From Misgurnus anguillicaudatus (lineage: Eukaryota; Chordata; Actinopteri; Cypriniformes; Cobitidae), in contig NC_073341.2 in assembly GCF_027580225.2 (NCBI RefSeq), forward strand, positions 11,504,001 to 11,568,000: a stretch of DNA of 64,000 nt, in the 5' to 3' direction. The number at the start of each line of letters is the position of its first letter. The first letter of the stretch is position 1. This document shows positions 38,220 to 50,200 of the stretch, one piece after another. The notes below the pieces were generated by a model. That model had not been told where the DNA came from and did no database searches. It worked only from the letters and a program-made list of their open reading frames with translations. A program made the position numbers and the translations under genes.

Positions 38220-41200
38220 ATGGATATTGGATACTTACCATCTCAGTTAAGGGCCTTGAACCGCCACCCGCGTCTCGATTCTGCGACGTATGAATGCTGC
38301 CGGAGTCTAGGGATTCTCCGTCGCTCTCGATACATTCACCGGTCGCAGCGTGTCTTCAGGAGCACATTTTGCTCGAAACCTGATACCCCACCATGCATCT
38401 GGACCAGTTGTAGATTTTCGTCCGTGAGCAGACAAGAACCCACCTCCAATACTTTAAATCGCTGTTTAATTAATCTCTCTGATGCTGAGCAACATATCAC
38501 CAATTTCAATTCCCTGCATCGTCGCTTTGCGCTACTGAACTGTCGCTCAATATCGGACAAAGCCTCTTATCTTAACGAAATTATCACTGACAATAAGCTT
38601 GACATTTTTCTTCTCACTGAAACTTGGCAAGCCCCGGATGATTTTCTGCAGTTGAATCTCCTTACACCTGCCGGATATAATTATCTCTCCAGACCCCGTC
38701 TCCATAGTAAAGGGGGAGGTCTCGCTATAATTTACCGCGACAATCTCCGACTAACGCAACTCTTTTTTCACTACATCAATTCATTTGAATATATGGTTTT
38801 GAAGGCTCACTCTTTTATAATTATCCTGCTCTATCGTCCTCCTAAAACTCTGTCGAGCTTCTTTTCTGAACTCGGTGAACTATTAACCCTTGCGTGTTCA
38901 TTGTCATTTCCCATTGTCCTGCTTGGTGACTTTAATATTCATGTCGATACTGTTTGTTCTAACACTAATCAATTAATGTCAGTTTTTGAACGTTTTAATT
39001 TGACTCAGCATGTTCATTTTCCTACCCATACTCGCGGCCATACTCTTGATCTGATTTGTACATCAATGTCTGATAACTGTTCCATTTCTTGCTCTGACTC
39101 TGGTATCTCTGATCATAAAATCTAAGTCTGCCTATACATAAGAACTGCCTTAAAACTGTTATTTCGTATCGCAATCTGAAAGCTATTGATACTGAATCAT
39201 TCTGTAGCTCTATTGTTTCTTCAAACCTCTCCAATGTCTCCAATATTTCCTCTGCCTCTGCTATTTTACATACATACTAATCTACAATCTCTGATATTCT
39301 ACAGCAACATGCCCCTATTAAGACTAGGCTTGTCCCTTCCACCCACTCCTCTCCTTGATGCCGTCCACCAATGCTTCTCTGTTGATACAATACTCAACCA
39401 CCCACAAAATCTATCCAGTCAAATTATATCCAGCTTTTCTTTGACAACCCCATCTTCTGTCTCTAAGTTAATTTTGAAATCCAACTCCTCTTCCTGTCAT
39501 CTTGACTTCTCTCCTGAAACTTTGCCATTATTCCATCTCTGCACCTATCTCTCACTGCATCAATACTTCACTTACCTCTGCTACATTTCCTCTGCCACTA
39601 AAAACTGCTGCAGTTACCCCTGTTCTTAAGAAACCCAACCTCGACCCCTCAGTTTTATCTAACTACTGCCCCATTTCAAATCTACCGTTCATAGCCAAAT
39701 TCCTGGAAAGCACTGTAGCCTCCCAACTTCAGACTTTTCTGGTTAAAAATAATCTCCTCGATCCCTTTCAATCTGGTTTTCACCCCCTCCATAGTACTGA
39801 AACTGCGCTGGTAAAGGTAGTGAATGATCTACTGCTCTCTGCTGATTCTGGCTCTCTCTCCATACTTCTGCTACTTGATCTCAGCTCTGCCTTCGACACC
39901 GTCTCTCATGAATTACTCATTACTCGTCTCTCTAATTTGGGTATTTCTGGTTCTGTTCTTTCCTGGTTTTCTTCCTATCTCAAAGACAGACAGTTTTTCA
40001 TCTCAGTTAAGGACTCCAAGTCACCTACTGTCCCCCTGAAGCGAGGTGTTCCTCAGGGATCCGTTCTTGGGCCCCTTTTATTCATAATCTATATCATACC
40101 ACTCGGTCAGATTTTACAACGCCACGGTCTCAACTATCATTTCTACGCTGATGATATTCAATTATACTCTATTTGCACACCCACCTTAACTCCCCAAATT
40201 GACAAAAATTCAGCTTGTGTAAAGGACATAAAAGATTGGCTTAATTCTTACTTCCTTAAATTGAACATGGATAAAACTGAGATCATTTTTATTGGAACCC
40301 CGTCACTAACCACCAATATCTCTTCGAATTTCACCTGTGAAAATGCTGGTTCTCACATCACAATATCCAATACTGTCAAAAATCTAGGTGTAATCATTGA
40401 CTCAACACTCTCTTTTCAGTCCCATATTAATTCCATTGCAAAATCTGCGTTTTTCCACCTCCGCCGCATTGCCCAACTCCGCCCATTCATCAGTACCAAA
40501 GACACTGAAACTGTCATCCATGCATTCGTGTCATCACGTTTCGATTACTGCAATGCCCTTTTCATTGGTCTACCTGTCAGCTCCATCTCCAGGTTACAAT
40601 ATATCCAGCTGCTAGACTTCTCACTCACACTAAGCGTTCTGCTCACATCACTCCAATTTTGAAAGATCTCCACTGGCTCCCGGTAGTCCATCGTATAAAA
40701 TTCAAAATCCTACTGCTGACCTTTAAATCTCTGCATGGTTTGGCTCCCCCTTATCTCTGCAATATGCTCGTTCCTTACAACCCAACTTGCTCACTACGTT
40801 CCTCTGACTCTAGTCTTCTTGTTATCCCTCGGTATCATGTTGTGGTTTTCCCTTTTCAGATGAAACAATCTTCAGTCTTAGGTTTTGATTTCAAAGATGG
40901 ACTTTATTGTCAGCAAAATAAAGCCGTGAGGAGATCTTGCAAGATCCACTAAAGTTTTACTGTACCACCAGTGGTATATATAAGGTGGCCTCCCCACCCC
41001 ATGTACTCCATATATGGTCTAATATTCAGAAACATATGGTTTGTATCATATGGAAAACATATGGCATCACTTTATCAAGAGTACAGTACGTCTTTTGTCT
41101 CGGCCTTCGGCATGTAACGACCTTCCCCATGTATAGGAACATACTGCAATGCATGCTGGTAAATTTCATACACACACTGGTAAACTATGGTTATATTCAT

Positions 41201-41480
41201 GTAGAAAACATAATGGTAAACACACACTGGTAAACTATGGTTATATTCATATAGAAAAACATAAATGGTAAAGTAAGATTATACTTAATTCCTTTATATT
41301 CGGATTAAAACAAACTTCATCATAATGGTATCGCCTCTCTTCAATGGGGGGTAGATCTTTCTCTACTATTGCACCCAAACTTTGGAATTCTCTTCCCCGC
41401 TCTCTCTGCAGTGTAGATAATATTATTGAATTTAAATCACTACTCAAAACCCACCTGTTTTCTGAATGCTACTCCTGCTG
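38220..41480 (+). pseudogene. L2-A ORF2, copy 2, broken
   Basis: Endonuclease frame 38220-39125 with LLTETW, LLGDFNIHV and, unlike copy 0, the SGISDH catalytic end, followed by a stop. Reverse transcriptase frame 39502-40662 is continuous (RPISNL-like [61 protein letters not shown]), longer than in copy 0 where it is broken at 5841. The C-terminal part 40659 on is interrupted by the 490-bp insertion and resumes at 41333. Comparing copies separates old shared damage from later hits. Confidence 0.8.
40837..41326. mobile_element. 490-bp insertion with 6-bp target duplication
   Basis: Flanked by GGTATC on both sides (40831-40836, 41327-41332); copy 0 has the empty site. Contains AATAAA, a TATATAA motif, and two ~52-bp direct repeats (ACTGGTAAACTATGGTTATA, about 41155-41275). 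No coding. Length, 5-6 bp duplication and signals suggest a solo LTR of another element, but ends are not clearly TG...CA at the duplication. Confidence 0.6.
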
Positions 41481-41641
41481 ATTTGATTATGCTGTATTCA
41501 TTCAAAATTCTCTGTGAATGTTATGTTTTGCCTCTTAATTTCTGACAGTTGAATGTTTCCTGATGAGACATCTCAATCTGGGTTCTCCCTGCAGAATATT
41601 ACTACCCCATTCGTGGTCTGAGTGTGTCTTATTTTTGTTAA

Positions 41642-44198
41642 AGGATAATTCCGGTATTTAACACTTTGAGTCTCATTTCTGGATTGTTTTGGATGAACTA
41701 CAGTGATGGACACAGAAATGTTGACGATGGGTCGTGTCTTGACTTTTCGACTGGTTTGGAGGCGTCTCTTGACTGCTTCAGGGTGGAGGTCAGTGGCCAT
41801 GCACGGACATGTCATTGGGACAACACTTAACGTTCATTTTCAAAACTGTACTACTCACCGAGTGGTTAGTGGTGTTCGTTGATGATTAAAAACAAATATA
41901 CTGGCGCAATGTATGATTTCAATCCGTGTTATTTGCTATAGTGGAACTATTTTTTCAGATACCTCACAACCGCGTATATACTTCCGCTCTATATTTGAGT
42001 CTGAAGCATGAATGAACGTAGTCCAACAAACTGTAATAAAACGGTAGTATACTTTCAAAATCAAGTTTATTTATAACACTTACACCATCGAATATGTTTT
42101 TTCACCAGAGCCGGACAGTAACGGAGTACATTTACTTGAGTACAGTACTTAAGTACAATTTTGAGGGATCTGTACTTTACTCGAGTATCATTTTTTTGGA
42201 GTACTCATGACTTTACTCAAGTACATTTGTGAGGCAAATATTTTACTCTTTACTCCACTACATTTCTATCCATAACCGTAAGTACCTGTTACTTTTTCTT
42301 AAAAAAGGAAAAAAAAAATCTCAGAAACCCTCAATTTGTTGTTTCCCTCTCTTAAATGTGATTGGATTGTGCAGGCGCAACTGATTAGGACAGCCTATCA
42401 GCAATCACCTTCAGCTTTCCGCCAAAGTCACCATGGTCAGATTTAGATAAGAGACGAAACCACTCACGAAACAATGGATGAAGACACAGCAGGTCCATTC
42501 TGGGAATGTGTCAACCCGTGGCCCCACCTCGCCAGACTATTTAAATTTTCTGAACAAGTTAATGATAGTTTTCTTTTCAAAAAGTGTTTGCTGTGTTTAC
42601 CAAAACAAAACTTCAGCGGCAGGAATCACTGGTGAGCCCGGATTATTGTTGTTCAAATGAATTACTCGTCAAAACATCACACTCTTACTTGATCTGGACA
42701 AACTCAGCATCACAAGACAGGTTTAAGACTCCAGCTTCGACATTTGACCACTGTTTATGATTAAACTGGTTTGCAGTAACATTAATTTCTTAATTTATGC
42801 CAGGAGTCCAAAATAATGAATCTGTAACGCTCGTTATTTTGAATAGAAATCATCATCCGTAAAACATTTATTCTCGTCTTCTCCGGTTTATTTGTGTTCA
42901 AATAGATAAAATATACAGAATCCGCCAGGGCTATTAGTACAATGGTGAGCATATTTGGGGAAATAATGATTAATTATCACATGTTAGTAAAATATTTAGT
43001 CTTACAGAATAACATTTCTATTAATTTTCCACTGATTTATGCGATCTGAAGAGCTCAAACAGTGAACAGAGCAATTTATGTCTCCTCTTCCTGATTTGCA
43101 TCAGATTTGACCTCAGAGCTCTATCATTTGCTGTACAGCTGTCAATCATCTCACATGGTTCAGTGTGCACTGTGGCAGTAGTAATGCAACATTTAGAAAA
43201 TGTACTCTTGATACTCAAGTACTTTTAAAAACAAGTACTTTTGTACTTTTACTTAAGTAGACATCTGACTGTAGTACTTTTACTTTTACTTGAGTCAAAT
43301 TTAGCAAGGGGTAACTGTACTCTTACTCAAGTACTGAAGCTGTGTACTCTGTCCGCCTCTGAGCAAAACAATAAAGAAGATATTTTGCAGAAACCCCAGT
43401 GCTCCGTCATGCAAGTCAACAGATCCGCACACTTTAAGAGCTAAAGCATATATATCCAATACAACAGTAATCCCCCATAACTCCGTGTGACATATTGACG
43501 TCTTATGAAGCAAATCAATCAGTTTTTGCAAGAAACTGAACGTTATTTACAACACTATTAGCGTGAATGCCAAAGCAGGAAGCGTGCTTTCCGTTTGAGG
43601 TGATCTCTTCCACTAGTGCTGTAGTGCTCTGGATGTTGGTCTCTCTGCGCCACCTATAGAGCGGGAGCGTGAAGCGCACTTCCTGCTTGGCAAAAGCTCT
43701 GCATTAACGCTGTAATATATATATATATATTCGAATCTCAAAACTGAAAATCGAATGTCAACCCACGAATCGAATGTCAGCCCTACAAATATGGGAAAAA
43801 TTTCTTCTGAGAGTAAACAGCCCCTTTTCTGTTTCCCGGCGGCGGAGTGATATATCAGCGAGCATTGCGTCTTCCTAGAGAAGTCAATGGAATTTTACAA
43901 AATGCCAAATAAAACACGACAGAAACTGTATTTCGCTACACAACTTGTTTTTAATTATCAACGAACACCACGAACCACTCGGTGAGTAGCACAGTTTTGA
44001 AAATGAACGTTAAGTGTTGTTTTAATGACATGTTTGTGCATGGCCATTGACTTCCATTCTGAAGCAGTCAAGAGACGCTTCTAAACGAGTCAAAAACTCA
44101 AGACACGACCCATTGTCAAAATTTCTGTGTCCATCACTGTAGTTCATCCAAAACAAACCAGAAATGAGACTCAAAGTGTTAAATACCGGAATTATCCT
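41642..44198. mobile_element. DNA element with TTAA target duplication
   Basis: Ends AGGATAATTCCGGTATTTAA and its reverse complement, TTAA at 41638-41641 and 44199-44202; the empty site TGTTAAGG is seen in the other LTRs. Inverted repeats extend about 250 bp. TTAA duplication is used by piggyBac and Kolobok superfamilies; the AGG termini favour Kolobok. No transposase; another element is nested inside. Confidence 0.8.
42106..43361. mobile_element. hAT element nested in the TTAA element
   Basis: Ends CAGAGCCGGACAGTAACGGAGTAC and inverted CAGAGGCGGACAGAGTAC, with many AAGTACTTTTACTT subterminal motifs, as in Tol2-like hAT elements of fish. I could not find a clean 8-bp duplication. A short frame near 42475-42620 (WPHLARLFKFSE followed by a CxxC) looks like a BED zinc finger of a hAT transposase, so this is a deletion derivative. 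Confidence 0.65.
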
Positions 44199-44228
44199 TT
44201 AAGGTTCATAAGTATTTTAAACCTGACA

Positions 44229-45154
44229 AACAACTCAATTGTATATTGCTCTTCGTATGAATTGGACTTCTTTTGAGAATGATCTATTTATTTTTTTTCA
44301 GTCTGTCCTCAGACTCGTAGAATTTAACTAAATGGAGGTAAAAATAAACCGACATGCTGCTTTAGTTTGATGGATGTGGAACAGATGAACTCATCACTGT
44401 AAAAGCCCTGCATGGCATGATATCGATTTGCCTGCTCATGACATGTTAGAAAAGGTGCACAAGTCATCTTGAAGCACATTGAACTGCTACTAGAGAATAA
44501 AAAGAAGTTTATATGTTTCTTTGAATGTATTGGTTGCAACAGGGTTAATAGCTGTAGCTCTCCGTTTTGCAATGAAACCAAACAGAAATCTCCAATCAAA
44601 ACATAGTATCTAGCTCATTTAAATGAATGCTTATGCCACATCAGTACAGTACATCCAACAGCTCTCCTGACCTCAGATGTTTTTTAGAGTTAAATGTGTA
44701 TTTGCTGGTCTCCTTATCGCCATACCGGTCATCTTTTGCCAAAAAATAATTACCTGTACTTGTACCTGTTCCTAGTAATTGTTGTTGTCTATTACAAATA
44801 AACCATCCAAATATAAATATTTTAACATTCTGTTGACTCATATTTATGTCACTGATATTTACAACATATTTGTGACCCATTTACTACGTAGAAATGTTCC
44901 TACAGGTGCAACACAAATAAATAAAAGTGAGGTGACTTTAATGTTAGCTGTTGGTACAGAATGAGCGCTGAGTGCCTGGACACCATGAAGAGGGCAGGAT
45001 TGGGAGTCAAAGTGCAGGGTCTCTAATCTTGTTGAGAGCAGCAGGGGATACAGTGAGTACTGCACCACTCAAGCACTAGTCTCTCTAGTGAAGAGAAAAT
45101 AATCCCCAAGATGGGTACAATATTAAAATAGTCAAGCAGAACTCAGAGACTATT
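44229..45154. repeat. Duplicated flank, copy 2
   Basis: Matches 7495-8422. No gene. Confidence 0.7.
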
Positions 45155-47103
45155 CAGGGTTTCCGCAGGGTTGTAAAAGGTAGTAAATTAAATTATGCCA
45201 AATTAAGGCCAGTAAAAAGTAGTAAACGTCATCTGACGAGGTAGTAAATTTTTGATTGCCTTTTGTAATGTTATGATGCCTGGAAATTAGTTCAAATCAC
45301 CCGCATATCTGTGCAAATAATCAAAGATCTTTCGTCTCTGGGATGTGATCAAAGCCTGGAGTGGAGCCAAATCACGTTCCTCTCTCCACTGTAAGCGTTC
45401 TGTAATCACTACGGACCGGATCCACTCCGGGTTTTCTGACTGTATCACGTTAAGCTGAGGTAAAAGTTTATTTCAGCTAGCATGGTCAAACTTATAATGC
45501 AGGAAGGCTCCGATGTTTTGAAGATTGATAAAGGTGTAAAAGACGATGGACTTGGCTTAGCGAAATGATGAAGATTGGCAAGCCCTTCAGTTCGTGGGCT
45601 AAGAAAACCAAACAGGTAACTTGCGTGTCTTTGCACAGTATGACTAACGTAAGGGGTCCTGTATTTTGGGGGTAAATGATTTCTCACGTTACTGATCATC
45701 CGCGGCACGCTTTTTAATGCTATGCAGTTATAGTAGCAAGTGGCTGGTACAACGGGTTTGTTTAACTCGTGGGTAAACTTCATGTGGCACCACAACAACC
45801 AAAAGGCTGATGACATCCAAATCCCTTGAGAGCGATTGACGAGGAATCATAAGAGGAGACTGCTTCCAAAATGCTCTCGCGCGACTTTGATGTCATCCAC
45901 CTGTCGGTTCTTGCAGTTGCATTTGCGTGTGGTCACAAAAACGTAACATTTGTACATATATTTAAGCACAGCAGTTTAAAAACAAGTGATTTTAAGCCAT
46001 TCAAACACAAACAACAGTGCGTCCGCTGTTTCTGTGTCAGAGGAGCACGCTAGCAGCGCATTCGTTTCTCATTGAGCTTGTGTTGTACGTATTTTTGCCG
46101 CTTTATTGGCCTTAAATAACACATATGCCTCAAAAATCCCGTCTTTGCAAATATCCTCATATAAACACGATCATTTAGGTCTTAGGAGAAAGTAAACAGC
46201 AGAAACATTGCGCACAAACTAGCACATCAGCGCTGCCTCTATTGTAACATAATATTTAGTTGATAAAGGTACAGTCATTCAATTAACAACTGTCACTATG
46301 GTTACAGACATCCTGTGCGAATTCTACACGAGTTTGACTCGAGTTACTCGTTCAGGGTTTACATTCATACATAACGTTACTGTATTAGAGCTGTGACTGT
46401 AAGCTGTTGTGTGAACAGAACAGACCCTGGATTATTTGTTTATGTGTACTGAATAATATGATATGAAAAAGTTGTATTTGTTCACATTCGTAAATGCATT
46501 ATATAACATAAACAAACAATGAAAAATATAGAGTATATAATCATTAATTAATTCTTGTTTATGTCATTACAGTAATTGACGGTGGTTCACAGTGTATTCA
46601 TTAATGTTAACAGTTTCAACTTTGATTAAAAAATTATTAGTAAATGCTAAAATAAATACATTTACAATTAATAAATAATTAATAAAAGATTCATTAAAGG
46701 TGGTGATATTCATGTTTTCTTTTTATACAGTATAGTGAGTTATTTAGCTGTTTCGCCTTAATTTGAAATGCCCTGCAAACTACAGCTACCTATATGCCAC
46801 ATGAGACTTCAATATGGAATTTATGGCAAAAAATCTCCCCTTAAAATGCTATTGGTCTCGCCTACATAAAGTGTTAGGTAAAGGAATATGACTTGGCCTG
46901 AAAAATATTTCAGTCAAAAGAATTTTTTTCACTTTAATTATTTTTTGTATGTTATATATGTCAAAATCTGTGTAAATAATAGAAAGGTCGCTGATTAACA
47001 CTTGCAATTCAGTGTCGTGATGGTTTTAAAAAATATTCTGAAGGTAGTAAAAAAGTTAGTAAAAAGTAGTACATTTAACTCAAGGATTTCTGTATAAACC
47101 CTG
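45155..47103. mobile_element. hAT-like non-autonomous element
   Basis: CAGGGTTTCCGCAGGGTT at the left and inverted CAGGGTTTATACAG at the right, with repeated GTAGTAAA motifs near both ends. No clean 8-bp duplication (left flank agactatt, right gtaataat), which suggests that the array boundary coincides with a rearrangement at this element. A foldback (about 45800-45910) with CTCTCGCG...GATGTCATCC lies inside. No transposase. Confidence 0.55.
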
Positions 47104-47293
47104 GTAATAATCTTTTCCTACAAGCTATTTCGAGCAAACAACTTTTGAAACATGCTTTATGGAACTCATACACCTATTTAACTTGTGGAAAAGCAGTCAT
47201 AAGACGGGCACTTTAAGCATGAGAAAAATTTGATTAATGTTTAACTTTTAATTGCTCAGTCCTGCAGACGTCTATATGACAGCATGCGTTTAC

Positions 47294-50200
47294 CTGCACA
47301 TAAAGGTCCATGGCAGTGTCAATATCATCTTTGAGTACAGCGAGGCTGGCCAAGTTTTTATAGGTGGAATATTTTAACATCAGTCCAGGATGCTTGAGTC
47401 CAACTTTCTCATCTTCAGATGGCACTGCCTGATGTTATCAAAGATAGAAATATAATGATAGCATTGATGATGTCATATACAACAGAGTTATTGCTGCTAT
47501 ATTTGATTTAAGTGCTACAGTAGACAGAATGAGTTTCTGTACATAAGTTTGTTCCTCAAAGACAGCACTTTGAAATACTAGTCCTATACACATGTGTGAC
47601 CCTGTCATAAGGGTCAATTTTTTGAAATTGAGATGTATACGTCATCTGAAAGCTGAATTGAGCTTTCCAATGACGTGTGGTTTTAAAATAAGACGACATT
47701 TGGCTGAGATACAACAATTTGAAAACCTGGAATCTAAGGGTGCAAAAAAATCTTTGAGAAAACCACATTTAAAGATGTCCAAATGAGCTCCCTAGCAACC
47801 CTATTACTAACACTAAATACATTTTTGATATATTTATGATAAGACATTTACAATTATCTTCATGAAACATGATCTGTACATAATATCCTAATGATTTTTG
47901 CTATAAAAATATATCATTTTGACCCAAACAATGTATTTATGGCTGTTGCTACAAATATACATGTGCATATATCTGCTTTCGTGGGCTAGGATTGCATATT
48001 TCCTACATGTAGATAAACCTGATGATAATTCCTCATGACAATAAGAAAGCATGACAACTCAATTCTTTATGAAGTGTTTATATGACTATATGTGACCTGT
48101 GCTGGCAAAATGAGTAAATTTTCAAAAAGGAGTTATTTTAATTTTGAAAAACACCTATTTGAATTACATTTTGAGTTAAAAGATTTCTGAAGGTTCACAA
48201 CAAAATCTACATGCAACAACATGCATTTCTTAAAATAAATAGGAAAAAAATTGATCTGGCAAACACAAAGTCAAAAGCAATACTATAAGTGAAAACATTT
48301 TTTTAAATTTTTTTGTTGTTTGATTGACATTGAGACAGACCGCTTTAAGTTCTACTGTAATGCTAATATATTTTATTTTTCCCCAACAGTTAATCGACCA
48401 TTTACTTAAGACATAACAGATTATATATGCACGAATTCTTGTCAAAATAGATATTTAGATATCAAAATAGATATTTTTTTAGAGCTGCCTAATGATTAAT
48501 CGCAACTAATCGTTTGCAGAATAAAAGTTCATAATAAATGTGTAATAATTATGTATATAAATGCACACACATGCATATATATACACTCACCTAAAGGATT
48601 ATTAGGAACACCTGTTGAATTTCTCATTAATGCAAATTTTGACCATGTTCTTCCTTTTATGACCACCATGTACTCATCCTCTGATGGCTACTTCCAGCAG
48701 GATAATGCACCATGTCACAAAGCTCAAATCATTTCAAATTGGTTTCTTGAACATGACAATGAGTTCACTTTACTAAAATTGACATTTATACTTTCGTTTC
48801 TCTGCAGCTCAAAATAAGATGGGTGTGCATTCCAACTCATTTTGCCAGCATGGGTAACATATTCAATAGATGTTTAGTGTTTCATGTGATCACATAAATA
48901 CTGAAATGTTTGATCTGTGTGTCACAGATCAGTGTAAGAAGAAATGCTTTTTGTTTTTTTAAGACACCTTGGATAAAAACACCTGCTAAATGGGTGTGAT
49001 ATAAATGTAAATGCAAAATGATCTGTTCACCTGAGCTTCCTTAGTTTGACTTGGTTTAGTGCTTCTGAAGGCTTCTTCATGCTCATCCGCAGCCTGAGAC
49101 GCGGCATTGAGAGCGGCGATCCGGATCTATGGTGGACAGGAGGACAAACATTAACACAGGATATCAAATCCTTGTGAAGTACACAAACTTTGGCCCGCAG
49201 TAAAAATTAAATGTAATCTAAAATGTAACTTTTTTATCTGTATATCACTAAAATGTAAACTGAAATTAAATGCAAGGAATTCACTTTTTTTTTAATGCAC
49301 GTGCATACTTGAAGGTGTATAGCATGCATCACGAAACTCAATGAAATCAGGTACTATAGGCTAATAATGGAAAGTTGAGGCAGTGGCAAACAGACAAAAG
49401 AAAATTTTAAAATAATCTGCAAAATTATTTCTTTTTGTCAACAGTTAAACTGCATTAGTTATGCTTAAACAGAATAATGTTTGCTTATTCATTTTTTAAA
49501 TATTAGAAAATTATAAATGAGGAGAATCAGGGCAAATTTATTTTTAATATAACACAGCAACATTTAATTTCGGCCCGCGGCCCTTAGTCAGATTGTATTT
49601 TAATCTTTTAAGTGACCTTACTCAGTCTTTATGAAAGATATCAAGGTTATATTTTCACAGAATGTTTTTACATTGCGTAGACTGATTTTATGTAGAAAAC
49701 AGTACATCAACAAACATTACTTTAGTTGAGTGTCCACAGACCGGGTCACAAAAATATTTAAAAGTGCCGAAGAATGTACAACTATTTACCTAGGCATACA
49801 CGTAGATGAATAATAAAAGCTTTATAACTGGTAATGACATCATATGAGCCTCAAACAAAATGTTTCCTCCTCCTTATGTAAACCTTGTGCACGCAAAAGA
49901 CAGCTGAAAAACAGGCCAATCTCAACACAAACTGTGACGTTACAGTCGTGATGTATGCTCCAACATTAAATAATACACATTAAATTAATTACAATGTTGT
50001 TACAATGATAAAACTGCTGAGTTAGTGCAACTGTACTGCGTTTCCACGAGATAGAAACGGCTGAAAGGGCTGGTGTAGTGTTTCTTTTGAAAATGTAGGT
50101 ATGACTCTATTTAGATAGATTCAGATATTCTATTTTGATAAAACATTGTGTTGCTTATGTAGTTTGTGTACCTTTACGAATTATCATAACGATATTCAAA

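Larger units (their letters stand above)
37725..41544 (+). mobile_element. L2-A LINE, copy 2
   Basis: Same insertion as 3754-7222, missing its 3' tail, and carrying a 490-bp insertion at 40837-41326. Confidence 0.75.
37458..44228 (+). repeat. ERV 3' LTR, copy 2, with L2-A and a TTAA element
   Basis: Left part 37458-37724, L2-A 37725-41544, right part from 41545, then TTAA element 41642-44198, and end CCTGACA at 44228. About 300 bp around the L2-A 3' end and adjacent LTR are deleted compared with copy 0. The polypurine tract lies at 37444-37457. Confidence 0.75.

Noticed and set aside
45155..47103. Clean hAT insertion marking the array edge
   Set aside because: The ends fit hAT but there is no 8-bp duplication, so the boundary is left as uncertain.
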